This document shows positions 42,696-56,290 of a stretch of DNA of 64,000 bases, piece by piece. The notes under the pieces are model-generated. The model had not been told where the DNA came from and did not search any database. It saw only the letters and a program-made list of their open reading frames with translations. Positions within the stretch are counted from its first letter, which is position 1, and the number at the start of each line of letters is the position of its first letter. The translations under genes and the position numbers were made by a program. The DNA comes from Silurus meridionalis (taxonomy: Eukaryota; Chordata; Actinopteri; Siluriformes; Siluridae): positions 19,164,525-19,228,524 of the forward strand of contig NC_060893.1 of assembly GCF_014805685.1 (NCBI RefSeq), written 5' to 3'.

Positions 42696-45600
42696 CTAGA
42701 ATGAGAGGAACATGCACATTTTTTAACAATGAAGAACATTCTTCTAATATATAAATACAGTAGGTGGTTGGGACACTACTACGATCAGAACTTTGTTCAG
42801 TGCTGATGCTAGTGCTTAACTTAGCAAGTACAATAGCTAGCATATTTATTTATGTGCATTATTTATTTATTTGTAGCCTTCATGCCAGCCATTCAACTTT
42901 GCATTTTAAGTGGTAGTCAGTAACAAAGGTCAAGTGTCTGGACTTTATCAGAATATTTACATTTTGGAAAAGTTTTATTTCCCTATATTTTAACTCCACA
43001 ATTCCACAATCCTTGTGAAAGTTTCAACAGAGTAAGAATACTCACTGATATTGACAATCTTCTCTAATTCTATTTAAACTTGGTCAAAAATGAAAATTGG
43101 ATTATTTTAGAGTAGCAAATTTGCAGCTTGTATAGTATATATTAACTGTCCTCTGAAAATAACAACATACAGCCATTATTGTCAAAATAACTGGCAACAA
43201 AAGTAATAATATGAAATATTTTGTGTGAGCACCACTGTTATCCAGCACTGCCTTTATCCTTTTAGGCATAGAATTCACCAGAGCTGCACAGGTTTTTGCT
43301 GGAATCCTCTTCCACTCTTTCGTAATGAAAAAAGAAAAAGCTGCTGAATGTTAGAAATGGTGCTTTTTCTGCATGAGGATGCCGCACAGGTGTTCAATAG
43401 GGTTCAGGTCTGGAGACATACTTGGCCACTCCATCACCTTCAGCTTCCTCAGGAAGGCAGTCATCATGGCAGTGTGTTTGGGGTTGTTAATTATGTTGGA
43501 AAACTGCTGTCCGGCTAAGTTTCTGAAGGGAGAGCATCATGTTCTGCTTCAGACCGCCACAATACATTGGAATTTATGTTTCCTTCAATGAACTACAGCT
43601 TTCAAATACCAGCAGCACTCGTGCAGCCCCAGACCATGATGCTACCACCACCATGCTTGACTGTAGGCAAGACACAATTTTCTAGGTCCTCCTCACCAGG
43701 GCGTCACCACACATGCTGGACAAAATCTGAGCCAAACAAGTTTATTTTAGTCTTAATAATACGATAATGGCTGTATGATGAGTTCTTTTTTTAGATGACA
43801 AAACAAGCTGCTAACTGACTACTCTGGAATATATCCAAGTTTTATTTCTATCTTATTGTTCCTTTAGAAGATATACTAAATGGTTGCTGAAATGGGACAG
43901 ATTATGATAATATATATACCAGAGCAATGCAAGGGTGTGTTTTGTTTTTTTGGAGCATTTTATGGTTTGTGTAGATAGAGAGGAATGAAGATGTTTACTT
44001 TTGTTTTTGCATGGAATAGGGAAGGTACTTTTGAAAAATTCTCAGGGAGCAATTTTGTTATTTTCACCATTTTGCCTTCATGATGCAATTCTCTGACATG
44101 TAGTGTGTTTTTGTACATTTTGCAGTGTGTTCATTTGAAATTGGCAAATCTGATGTCAGACGTCTAATGCATATGTTACAGCGCTTGCTTTTTACTTGCA
44201 TGACAAGCTGCCTAGTCTTGTTTATAGGAAAACTTTGTTTAAACTTTTATTATAGTAAAAAAAAAATTCTCCAACTCAACAGATATTTTTTGTTCATAGT
44301 TTAAGAAGTTCACTGGGAGTAACAGTGATAGTGGTATAATTAGGACGGTTTTATCACAGTAGCTGTTGGATCCTTTTGACCTCAAAAATCATGGTTAATA
44401 TTTAATAAGAGCACAATGACCTCACTGGAGAGCAGCTATAATAACTGACATATTGGAAAGTCTGTAAAGAATAGTAACTAAAATGAGGAAGAGCATTTGG
44501 GTTTTTTTTTTCATGTTGTTGTTGTTGTTGACTTGTCCTTAGTTGAACTGTGGTTCAACTCACCTTCACTTTGTCTAAATCTGATCCACCAGGAAGAGAC
44601 TTCTGAGGTATGTGGAAGGCCTAGAATATTTAGATCATTATATTAATACAAATCAGTAAATGTTGCATTTACATCAAACCTTTCATCTGAACATGACATG
44701 AACCGTGCATCTCTTAATTCAATGTGACCTGTTAACACTTCTTTCTACCTGAAACAATGACTGTCTACAGTTTTAACTGGGTTGCTACTATAAATTATGG
44801 ATAAAACATGACAAAGCATGCAGTCAAAGAAAAATAACCAGAGACACAATATGCCAGTGCATGTTTTATATTTAAACAATAGCAGGTCATGATTTTTTTC
44901 CTTTACAGTTACAATTAATTTTGTGGAATTTCTATAAAACTCCTTTAGTTAATAGTAATTATTTATTATTAGTTACACACTATCAGTGGCGGATAGTAAC
45001 AGAGTAATTTGTTACTGTAGTTAAGTAGCTGTTTTTGTATATCTGTACTTTACTGTATTTTCATTCGGGGACTTTGACTTTACTCCATTTTAAGGATTTT
45101 AAGGATGTTAGTAAACTCCGGTACTGATGTAGGAGAGGTGATGAGTCCTGTCCTGAGTCAGTGTTCCAATTCACCCAAAAGGTGTTTACTGGAATTGAGG
45201 TCAGAGCTCTATAGCAAGATAAGATATTCCACTCCAACTCATGTAAAGTATATTTTCATGAAGCTGATTTTGTGCATGAGTCACTGTCATGCTGGAACAG
45301 GTTTATGTTTCCTGGTTCAAGTGAAGGGAAAATTAAACGTTACTACATCCAGAAACATCCTACACATCTGTGTGCCTCCAGCGTTTTGGTAACAGTTTTG
45401 AAAAGAACCACATATTGCTGGGAAAGGCAGGTATCCCAATTCTTTTGTCGTTATAGTGTATGTTTACGCAAGACTGCACTGCCAAACTTAATCACAGGTT
45501 AATAATTTCAACAACAAATTGTTGGTTCGAAAATGAACAAGAATGAACAAAATGCATTCCTGAGTCTTCCTGTCACATGTCACACAGAGGTAAAATTATG

Positions 45601-48335
45601 ATAATGATGACAATGTTTTGATATAAAATGCAATTGTATCTGGGTTCATGCAATCTTAGAGTATCATTGAGTAAAACCTTAGAACCTTAGTAAAGAAAGG
45701 AAAAAAGCAAATCTTTTATATACTAAGTTACTTTATCTATTTGTTTAATTTTTGCTAAATTTGTCACCAAGAATTGTTATTAGGACCATTCAAATATCTT
45801 TCTCTCTCTTTCATTCATATTTTCTTACCACCCTTAATAAACAAATGCAGCACCACTGCTGTATAACATCTTAATTACTTCATAACATTTAAAGTTTCAG
45901 CAGAGCTTGTTCAGCTTTTGCCACTTTTTACTGAATCATGTTCATTTCATGTCTTTTTGCTTCAAATTCAACTGACCACAATTACACTTGCACACAAAAA
46001 CAATAAGCAAACTGAGAAAATAAACTGTACAGAAAGTACAAGTTACAGAAGTTTTCTGGGATAAACTGACATCAAGCTGAGTGAGAAGAACGTGCATGCA
46101 CAATAGCCTAAAAATATATATATATTTTTTTTTGGATGAGCAGTTACACTATCCATTACTATCACTGGTTAAATCGATGTTAATTAACTAGTGAGTGGCC
46201 AATAAATCATAATACGCTTAAATTCAGAGTTGTCCGAGTTCCATAACAGAATCCCTCACCTTCTTGGCTTGCTGGATTTCTTCTGTAGACTTGGACCTGC
46301 TCTTCACCATGTGCCTCTGAGGCGATGTTGTCTGAGGAAGTAGAAGAATCATATGGCTTTTTTCAATAATTTATAATAATTTAGTATTGTTCTGTAAGAG
46401 CTAAACAAACTGAAATAGCCTCATTGTATCCCAAATTGCACACTCTACTCAATAATTAAAAATTATTCAGCATGTGCAGATGTGTACTTAATAATGCACT
46501 GTTCAAATGCAAACAGTCGTGAACGAAAAGCATGCAATTTTTAGCGCCCCCTGCTGCCCACAAGGTGAATTTGAACATTCTCTTCCTTCTCCCTTCTTTA
46601 GCAGTCGAGGGTGGAGTTCATCATCATGCTGGGATTTTTTTCTTCTTTTCCAAGGAATTTTCAAACTTGGCAACAGTTTTAAAAAAAACCCACAAAAACT
46701 CGTTACTGGCCTTATTTTTTAGGCATGCACATTCTGTTTGTAATCTGCAATAAACCTTTTCCTTTTTGTGGCATGGTGCAAGATGGGTCATGACAAATTA
46801 TATATGTATATTTAAAAAATATTATAGGGCTATTATTATTAATATTAATATTATTATTATTATCATCATCATTATTATTAATAGTAGTAGCATATTCTAT
46901 TTTTATTTATTTATTGCATACATAAATGCATACATGCTACGTGTGTTCGTATTTCTTTGGGTGGTCATGTAATTTACTTTCTTTGCACAAACCGTGATCA
47001 TCTATATTACTGTAATCATAGTGCCTCACAATTCAAAGTCCTCATACACACATAACATCAGTATCTTGCCTGATAACCCAAAGTGTAGATGGATTTATTG
47101 CAAGAATAATACATGAATCCAAAACTCTGGCTACAATATATTAAAAGCATTTTTCACCATTTTCACAAAAGCAGGCTGTAAGCTGACTTGAGTAATGTTA
47201 AGACTGTGAGAATTGTTCCCTGCTTTCAGCCCCAGGGTTCATCGTGTACAGACATGCTGCTGATCCCTGGTCTGAACGTACTAAACAAGAAAAGAAAGGT
47301 AATAAGTACTGTACAGTTCAGTAAGGTAACGGTAAGGTACATTTAAAAGTACAGTAATAATCCTTAACATCCATTACATGAATTCCATTCCCATCGATTT
47401 TAAAAACTTGATAATATCCTCTAGGATCTTAAAACTGATGTCACCAAGAGTTCATGAAGTATAACCAGGGAGTATGTTTTTTAAATATTATTCAGAACAA
47501 TCCAGCATCCTTAATTGTAATTGAAAAGGTTTAATCCAGACTTTAATAACTAATAAACAAGTAGGTCTGTAAATACTGTCAGTGCAACTGTAAATGTGGT
47601 CACTTTCTGACTGCAAAAAGTTCAAAAAGCCCTGTTGCTCTTCTAGGTTCTTAAACTAAAGGTATACTAACAGTACCCATGATGCACCCTGATATATACC
47701 TTATACAACAGCTATAGATATTTATGGTATGAAATCTCAAAATCACCAGCAACAGAGTCAAAGCTACTACTAACACTGACGAACCTAAAATATTATTCAG
47801 AACTCCTTTAAAAGGATACTGTGTTCAATAACAATTGTAGTTATAGTACTGTAGTATTTCTTTCTTAACTTTATACAGTATAATAAAAACAGCACCAAAG
47901 CAAGACAAGCAATCTCTCCAGAGTGTTGCGATCAGCTGAGCTGCAAACAACTTTGTTTTTCCCTCGTATGCAATTACATTATTTATTGTAATATTATAGT
48001 CGCAGGACATTTAAACATATGTTGTATTTTATGTTATATTGTTTACTGTGTATGTATTTGTAAAAGGTGGAAATAATATCGTAACTCGAGTATAATGATG
48101 AGATATTAAGAAACAAGTGTCTTTGCCCCTGTCTGTGGTTAATACATTTAAAATCGAATAACAGTCTAAGGCAATAACATTAATCATGTAGCCATTAAGA
48201 TGATGAAAAGGGCCAATTTGATTGCATTCAATCAGCCATCCTTATATGTGTTTAATTTTAAATCAACCTCTTCTCTTATTTATTTATTTTTTTAATGGTT
48301 TGGATCCAAATCTCTTTTCTTACCTTCTGCTCCAT
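42642..48335 (-). CDS. Unrecognised four-exon gene for a 64-residue charged protein
   Basis: CDS joins complement(42642..42695, 44564..44620, 46260..46331, 48324..48335): 195 bp, 64 residues plus TAA. All junctions are phase 0 with GT-AG sites, and the ATG has a strong context (A at -3, G at +4). The product is basic in the middle ([18 protein letters not shown]), contains a Pro/Gly patch ([17 protein letters not shown]) and ends acidic ([17 protein letters not shown]). There is no signal peptide or membrane segment, and it is probably largely disordered; RSKST could be a basophilic-kinase site. It lies between rgs14 and slc34a1 on the same strand. I do not recognise the family, and this is not a known human neighbour. 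It was found from splice sites alone, so expression evidence is lacking. Confidence 0.65.
43150..43780 (-). mobile_element. Tc1-like transposase relic (antisense)
   Basis: GAATTCACCAGAGCTGCACA, AGGTGTTCAATAGGGTTCAG, CTTGGCCACTCCATCACCTT and CCACCACCATGCTTGACTGT are antisense Tc1 transposase words. It lies in an intron of the 64-residue gene. Confidence 0.78.
44564..44620 (-). CDS. Small gene, coding exon 3
   Basis: Acceptor ATATTCTAG, donor AGTGAAG/GTGAGT; 57 bp, 19 codons in phase 0 encoding [19 protein letters not shown]. Confidence 0.65.
45095..45465 (-). mobile_element. Tc1/mariner-derived non-autonomous repeat, copy 7
   Basis: CAATTCACCCAAAAGGTGTT, GTCATGCTGGAACAGGTTTA and TTGTCGTTATAGTGTATG match the family. 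It lies in an intron of the 64-residue gene. Confidence 0.78.
46260..46331 (-). CDS. Small gene, coding exon 2
   Basis: Acceptor TTCTACTTCCTCAG with a good polypyrimidine tract, donor CCAAGAAG/GTGAGG; 72 bp, 24 codons open in phase 0. It encodes [18 protein letters not shown] and IQQAKK. Confidence 0.65.
46826..46892. repeat. (ATT)n-rich simple repeat
   Basis: ATT units with ATC and AGT variants; Ile-rich frames through it are artefacts. Confidence 0.9.
48324..48335 (-). CDS. Small gene, first coding exon part (M-E-Q-K)
   Basis: ATG at 48335-48333, donor GCAGAAG/GTAAGA. Only four codons lie in this exon. Upstream DNA contains an ETS-like CTTCCGG at roughly 48351-48357, which may mark a promoter-proximal 5'UTR. 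Confidence 0.55.
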
Positions 48336-49980
48336 GATGGAAAATATTGCAACCGGAAGACACAGGAGGGTGCAGAAGGATGCTGAATGCAGAAGAGACA
48401 CGTTTTATCTTTATCACTCGCTCAAGGCCTGTCAGTGTGATAAAGCAAAATCGCGTTAACAAGCATGTAATGCAATGAGTGCACAAATGTCACAATGTGA
48501 TGTGAGACATCACCACTAGAGGTCGCCTGTTTTTTTTTTCATTCGTATCCATTCAGACATGCTCAGCAGCTTTAAGGTGTTTAGCTAATGTAGGATCCAT
48601 GAAGATTAGAGATGGAATATTATGTACATAAAGCATTAATGAAAACCTTCTACTTCTAGTAATACGCTGTTAAAGTTTAACCATTTACATTATATGTATG
48701 CATATAAAGACAGCAGAGGTGTTGATGCATACATGATTATGAGCATGAGCATTGATCTGCCAAGGCCAGAGGGGACACATGGTATTAACAGAGGCCAGGT
48801 CACCATGGAAACACAAAAGAGTGACTCCAAGTATTAAATTCTCTCATCGCACAGACACAGTTACAAAAATGTTAATTAGAAATTAGTCCTAGTGTTCGCA
48901 AGGTAATATGGTACTATGGTATGGCAATAAAGTACCTTTGTCCATTCACTAACAACCCCCCCCCCGTTTAAACACACACTGTACAATCAGGCAGTCCAAA
49001 TGACTCATACCTTTTATTATTTCTACATTTGCTTTAATGCAATATCAATAATCTAAAAGAAAAAAATGTTAATATTTTAATGGCATTCCCACAGGACCAG
49101 TGTTGATTTACCATGTAGTAGTAGTAGTGTGTTTTTACTGACTAAAAAATTAATGGTGGTCTCAGGCCCATAAAGCAGAGACCTAAGATAGAAAACTATA
49201 ACTCCTTTGTGTGTGAACATGGGCATAGCCCTGAACTGGTGCCCCAGTTTTACTAGCAGCCATTCCATCTACACTCCTAATAACCGTCTCCACTCTTCGG
49301 CTAGTCAGTCATATCCATAATCTGCTGTTGCATTAAGTGTCACTGTATTTTTTCTCCATTATGTTTAATTACTAATTTATATTCGCAATACAGGATATTC
49401 TATACAGACTATGTCAAACACTACTTAATACTTCCTATAGAGTATTTGTGGATGCACAAAAATACAGGCTTGTAATAATGCACTATGCCACACCTTGAAA
49501 TACTTCTATCGTAGATGGCATTTGGTGCTAGACAGTGACTTTTCGAGTGAATCAAAATGTCTTTTTTTCCCTATGGAATAATCAGTCTACAGGGAAAGGG
49601 CAGGTTACACTTTTTACATGTGCATATATATAATCTGACAGTTCTGTGATTGTATGACATTTCAGATATAGAGTGTCTATTTTTTTCAATAGTGATGCAT
49701 ACATTTTAGGTTTATGCTATTCTCTATGGCACGTAAATAATACAATTAAACATTTTAAGCACCTCAGGCACCCAAATGGCATTATTGTTCATCCTACCCC
49801 TTCATTTTTATCCATATATTAGCGGTACCTTTTTAAAAAAACAGCTTGTACGTCATAGGAATGACATGCTGTAGTTGCTTCCTGGCTCCTGATGATGAAT
49901 GGATCCGAATCTGACTGTGCACTGTGTAACACGAATGTAAAAGACATCTAAAGCACTCGAGCACAAACCAGTCACAACCC

Positions 49981-50013
<33 letters not shown>
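49981..50013. repeat. (CA)n microsatellite
   Basis: About 15 CA units. Confidence 0.93.
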
Positions 50014-50018
<5 letters not shown>

Positions 50019-50337
50019 TTATGCCTGTCTGCTTGCCCTTTATTGATCTTGAAACCAGTGATGCCTACTAATTCTCAGATGAACACACATGATTGACTTT
50101 CTATCACAGAAACACACAGGTTATCAGGCATGTACACGTTCAGTGATAAATTGCACACTAGAAACGGCATGCTGTACTTTGAAAAGCATCCTGCTTTGTA
50201 CAAATGCACCCAGTAAGAAAAAAAAAAGGATTCTTACCGTCTTCTTGCCCACCTTTGACAGTGAGGTTGTGCTGCTAGATTATAATCCTATGCCTCTAGT
50301 GATACGCCTTTTCTCTCTTCATTCCTCCCTTTCTCTG

Positions 50338-50392
50338 CGTCTCTCTCTCTCGCTCTCTCTCACACACATACACACACACCCCATGCTCGCTG
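50338..50392. repeat. (CT)n followed by (CA)n
   Basis: CTCTCTCTCTCGCTCTCTCT followed by CACACACATACACACACA. Confidence 0.9.
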
Positions 50393-51250
50393 TCCATTCA
50401 TAATTTTGCAGACACGCATGACAAGTGCACACACCCACCAGTCCAGACACACACTGACGTTGATGGTGGCTTGTAATGTAGTGTGTGTGGATTTATTTTT
50501 CCCCAATAGAAAATGAAAAAATAAACACCTTTTTAAGTCTAGTGTTTAAGCGTATGTGTGTGCGCGCATGCATACATTTACTAGATGTATACCGCAGCCT
50601 GTACAGGTTTCACTCCTGTGAAACAAGAACAGAAATCTAATGTGGTCTTCAGATGTTAAAGCCTACTGACCACAACAGTGTAGATCATGTGAGATCTGTT
50701 CACCATGGTTATAAAGAGTTTATTCAAGCTATTGTTTGTCTGAGCTGTTGCTCACTGTTTATTTTTTTTTTACACCATTTTGGCATTCTGTGTGAAATTT
50801 CCACATGACCAGATGCTCCATGAAATTGTTATAATGAGACTATGGATATTTTTCCCCTGATTTTTGCAATTAGAACATTAAAGCCTGCACATGCACCATC
50901 ACAGTGTGCTCTGTACTGATGTCACATGACAGGATCATGTTGCATTAACAAACAGGGTTCCAGGTGTTCCAATTAAAGTGGCCAGTGTGTTTATCAGCGT
51001 TATAGTACATAACCAAAAATTATAACTCAGCACCTTAAAGCAGAAGTTACTGTATGAAATAAGCAAAGTTCCATTATTATCTTTTGTTCCTAATTTGCAC
51101 AAAATAATTAAAATTGATATGAAAACAGCCAATTAAATCAGAGAAGTGACCTGTTCCTCACTCTTGCTAAAACAGGAAGAATCCACTCCATGAAGGCATC
51201 AGGAGTGCTAAAATTAATTCGATATGAATTCAGATAAACAGTGAAATACA

Positions 51251-51600
51251 CTACATGGACAATCGATCTGTGGACACCTGATCACAAGATCCATATTTGC
51301 TTTTTGAAAATCTAATTCACCCTAAAGGTGTTCATAAAGGTTGAGGTCAAAACTTTATAGCAGGCCACTCAAGATCTTCCACTTCAACCCATATCTTCAT
51401 AGACATTGCTCTGCACACAGGGGCAGTGTCATGCTGGAACAGGTTTGGATCTTCTTTAAATGAAGAAAAAAAATTTAATCTTTCGTCCAAAGACTTGCTA
51501 TGCAATTGTGTGCCTCAATCGTTGTGGTAACAGTTTGGGAAAGAAGCACATATGGCTGGAAAAGCCAGCTGTCCCAATACTTTTGTATATGAGCAGAGAT
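51251..51600 (-). mobile_element. Tc1/mariner-derived non-autonomous repeat, copy 8
   Basis: CACTACATGGACAATCGATC, CACCCTAAAGGTGTTCATAA, GTCATGCTGGAACAGGTTTG and CAATACTTTTGTATATGAGC. Confidence 0.8.
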
Positions 51601-51667
51601 GAGAAATATTTAGGATGGTTGTAATAAATCCAAGGATGAATCAAGTAGTAGCAAATAGTAGAAACAC

Positions 51668-51673
51668 TTTATT
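51668..51673 (-). terminator. Possible polyadenylation signal of rgs14
   Basis: AATAAA on the minus strand about 740 nt past the stop codon; I saw no closer one. Use of this site is an inference. Confidence 0.2.
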
Positions 51674-52413
51674 CATTCTATTTGAACTAGCAAGCGTTGC
51701 ATTCTCGCTTCTGATTGGTCGGGGAAAACAGCTGCTCTGATAGTATTTCCGTCTGTACTTAATCATCACTATAAGCTACTTCACAAATTTGAGGCCACTT
51801 ACTGTACAGTGGAAAATACTGTGTAGTCATGTAGATGATTTCAAACCATTCACTTTTTACTTGAGTGTTTAAAATTCTAGTACACTTTATACAAGGTACC
51901 TTGAATTTTTAAGGTTTGGACACCTCTGTATATCACTAAGTGATCATGTTATAACTATTTATAACTAATATGTTATAAATTAGACAAGGAGATTGTTCAC
52001 AGCTTATCGTCCAGTATCAGACTGTATTAGATCTGAAAAGCTATGAGCAAACAGTGCAGAGAACAAAATCACAAAACTTAAACAAAAGACACAATTCCTT
52101 TTTTTTTTTTTTTAACAAATTCATCCAAGTGAAGAAAAAAAAAAAAAAACATGAGTGAATAAAAATTTCACATAAAGCATGTGCAAGTGCATCAAATGAT
52201 ACTAAATAAATATATAATGAGCATGCTTGATTGTAATGCTAAAAGGACAAAATAAATACAAAATACAGAAATCTCACATCTCTGCACTGCCTGGCTTCTG
52301 TTTTGCCTTTTCATAAAGAATACAGCATCACTGTTTTAAAGTATTTACAAAATAATAATATGAAGTCTGGTCCACACATTCAACATCCATACACACACAC
52401 ACACGCAATCGTC

Positions 52414-52706
52414 TCAATGCGACGTCCCTTTGGCCGCACCCGTTTTGTTCTTCTCTACGTTAGAGTCTTTATGATTTCCATTAATACGCAGCATCTCTTC
52501 ATGATTCACTGCTTTTTCCGCAGGTTTCATGTGACTGTTTGAGCATCTCTCCTGTACCTTCTCAGGATTCTCTTCTTTACTCTTTCGGTCATACTGCTGA
52601 GCAGGAATCTGCAAGAACTTTGGCAGCTCCAGTTGTTCTTTGGTTAATAAGCCACGCTGGTCGTCCGCACGGCTGCACTGCACACGGGTCAGCATCTCCA
52701 CCAGAC
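52414..52706 (-). CDS. rgs14: rgs14 terminal exon with GoLoco motif
   Basis: Acceptor ATCATTCAG, stop TGA at 52414-52416; 293 bp. It encodes [20 protein letters not shown], whose D-Q-R triad is the Gi-GDP binding signature of GoLoco motifs, then [10 protein letters not shown] and a hydrophilic tail. Confidence 0.96.
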
Positions 52707-55700
52707 CTGAATGATTTGATATTTATTATGTAGTTACTCTGTGTTAAACAGGACCGATTTTGAATCGGCCAGTCACTAGGTGACCATCACTTTCAGGTGA
52801 GCAAGAGGCAGATTTAACTTGCAGCATAATCAGTATTAAGTATCTGACAACCTACAGTAACATCCTCACTAGGGGTGGTTAAAGTGGTTAATAATCTATA
52901 TATTTCTGTTTTTTATTTACTTTGGTCATCAACCCAATAGCTTTCAAACGGTGTAGCAATATTCATCTTGGTTAATTCTGCTTACCAATGTGCCTTTATT
53001 ATACATCATTCCTGCTGAAATTCAGTATATGTGTAAATAAGGCATCAAAATACCTCACTGCAATATTGTGCCGTTTGTTCATTTAATACCAGCTGTTTTC
53101 AGGAAACGTGCCCAGCCTGTGTGGTCTTCTAGAAAAAGCCATAGGCAATGTAGGTCCATTGTTGTATGTTTTTTGTAGGAGCCCATAAAACAATTATATA
53201 TTATCTATTGAAGAAAAAAAGAAAAATAAATAAAAAACACTATCGCCTGTCTTTTTTCCTTTTTTATTGGAGTCACAGGACTGAAATAGCGCACTGATTA
53301 GGCTCATTAGCTGCAGGTGTAGTGCAGAGAGCTGCACTCCCACGGGACTCGACGCAATCGAGTGCAGCACGAGGATAAGATTTAATTGGTGAATGTGGGT
53401 GCGAGCGGTAAAATACTCGTGTGTGGGTTGCGGGAGAATAAAATCATTCGCAGGATTCGCGGAAAAATGGCCATAAAAATATATGAAAAATAATAACAAC
53501 TAAAAACCAATTTATGTATCTACCTCAGAAAAGCAACAATGGCAACTAAAATAAAATAAAACTATTTACAGGCACAAGGTTGAACGTGAACTCTCGTTTG
53601 GTTTATGTGCAAGTGAAGCAAGTAAAACTAAAAGAGAGTACGGAAAACAGTCAGTGTATTAAAAATAAAACTACATACATTCTTGCAGCGGGAGCAGTAC
53701 AAAGCTTAATATTGCAGGTGGCAGTGGGAAAAAAATAAGGTTTTTGCAGGAACAGGACTGAGAAATCCATCCAGTGCTTGTCTCTAGTGTAGCGTTTTGC
53801 TCGTTTCATCGGACTCCGCCCTCCGCTCCTGAACCACTGCTATATGCTTATTTTCATTACTGTTTTAATGATCACCATTGGATATGAAAGCGTACCCATA
53901 AAGCTTTTACCGACTTTTAAGCCTTTACTTTGCCTTTAATAGATTATATATAATTGTTTGTTTCCTAGGATCCTTTAAAAACCATATAACGATAGACCTT
54001 CATCGTCTATGGCTTTTTCTGGGACACTACTAGACCCTGCACTCGTGAAACGCTGCCACAGAGCGTGTGGACCATTTTGTTCTTTTATAAACCCTTTGAA
54101 CAGACTATTGACCAGCATTTCAATCTTAGTCATTCCACTGCACAGCATTTGAAGTTACTGCACTGCAGAGTTCTGTTTGTAAGCTAAAATCAACTACTGC
54201 AACAAATGCAGAGTTTTTATTACTTACACATGAATAAAACTTTTTTTCATTGGTGACACTAAAAATTAAACACTATAGCAGACCAAAGGCCACAGCAGAT
54301 TTGTAATTCAAATGTCATTCAGCAAAAACATGTTCGTGCGTCGGTCTTGGTACAGCTGATTAGATGATTGGTTGTCCTGAGAACAAGCACATGTACTGCT
54401 GGCCTTGTTTATAGTATTAAAAACCACCAGTTGCCTCAGGGTTGGTGGTGTTAACATTTTTTGCTTTGCTTCCCCTAAATAGTGCAAACTTTGCAAATAA
54501 CTTTTGCTTGGTCACAGACAATAAAACAACTAATGACAGTTTTTACATTTCAGAAGACAGCTTTTTCCTCTCCCTCTCCACACATGCATAAGTTCTACTA
54601 TGTTGAGAATTGTTCTCCAAAGGGGTCAACAAAAATCTATAGTACTGTTGAACTATGACATTGTACTGCATTTTAGCAGCAACTCTTCCTAATACCAGTT
54701 GTAGACAGTGTAAAATATATGGCAGAATATGATAGCAGCACAATAAGTTATTTACTGTTACATTTGGTGTACAACGATAATAGAATTTTGATGGTACTTA
54801 CCATCCATCTCATTTCTGGGCTTGGTACTTATTCGGACTCTGTCTACAGCTGGACTTGGCTTTACATCACCCCCACCTCCTCCTGCTCCATCTAGAGAAA
54901 CACAAAATACAAAAAGTCAGTCAAATGTAAAACAGGGTACCGGTGGATATTGGGCTACTGTTTGCCAAAGAAGGAGAAGGATAGAAGGAAGACGTCTACA
55001 GAGACAGCAGGAAAAGGAAGCAGAGGAGAGTGGAGGTTCAGGTTGGTACAGGATGTGGATGATGTGGAGTTGGTGAAGCAGGAAGTGGAAAGGATTAGTA
55101 ACAAGGAAGTGAGAGCAGCGATTAAGAGGATGAAGACCATATGACATACCAGTAGAAGCATAGAGATGGCAGTGGAGTTTTTATCAAGATTGTTTAACAA
55201 GATTTTGGAAGGTGAGAGGATGCCTGAGGAATGGAGATGAGTATGCTGGTACCAATTTCTAAGAATAATGGAGATACCTACTGGGGAATAAAGTTGATCA
55301 GTCACAAAAAATTATTGGAAAGAGTAGCAGAAGCCAGGCTGAGAAAAGAGGTGACCATCTCTTAGCAACAGTATGGTTTCAGTATGCCGAGGAAGAACAC
55401 TACAGACCCATTTTTTGTTTTGAGAATGTTGATTGAGAAGAATACAGAAGGTCAAAAGAAGTTGTATTGTTTGTGGATTTAGAGAAAGCGTACGACAGGG
55501 TGCCGAGAGAGGAGTTGTGGTATTGTATGAGGAAGTCTGGTGTGTCAGAAGTATGTGAGGGTGGTGCAACACATGTATGAGGACAGTGTGACAGCAGTGA
55601 AGAGTGCAGTAGGAACGACAGACTGGCTCAAGGTAAAGGTGGGACTGAATTAAGGATTGGCTCTGAGCCCTTTACTGTTTGCAGTGGTGATGGATGAGGT

Positions 55701-56201
55701 CAGACAGGAGTCTTAATGGACTATGATGTTTGTGGACTATGTTATTTGTGGTAAGAGTAGAGAGCAGGTTCAGTAAAGCCTGGAAAGGTGGAGGTACATG
55801 CTGGAGAGAAGGGGAATGAAAGTCAGTAGGAGTAAGACAGTACATGTGTGTGGATGAGAGGGAGGGAAGTGGAGTGGTGCGGTTGCAGGGAGAAGAGGTG
55901 GAGGAGTTCAGGTACCTGGGGTCTACAGTGCGTTAGAGAAGTGAAGAAAAGAGTGCAGGCAGGTTTGGGTGGAGAAGAGTGGCAGGGTGATTTGTGATAG
56001 AGTATCTGCAAGAGTGAAAAGAAAAAGTTTATAGGACTGTGGTGAGACCTGCGATGTTGTATGGTTTCGAGACAGTGGCATTGAGTAAAAGACAGGAGGT
56101 GGAGCTGTGGGTAGCAAAGCTGAAGATGTTGAGGTTTTCGTTGGGAGTGACAAAGATGGACAAGATTAAAATAAAAGTTAAATAATAAAAGTTAAATAAA
56201 A

Positions 56202-56290
<89 letters not shown>

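Larger units (their letters stand above)
48487..51250. other. Intergenic DNA between rgs14 and the small gene
   Basis: No exon recognised. It holds a (CA)n run (49981-50013) and a CT/CA compound tract (50340-50390). The promoter of the small gene would fall at its left edge. Confidence 0.4.

Noticed and set aside
48292..48486. 64-codon minus-strand frame overlapping the small gene's first exon
   Set aside because: Different frame from the spliced model, no splice continuation and no recognisable content.
52495..52733. Plus-strand frame over the rgs14 last exon
   Set aside because: Antisense shadow of the GoLoco exon.
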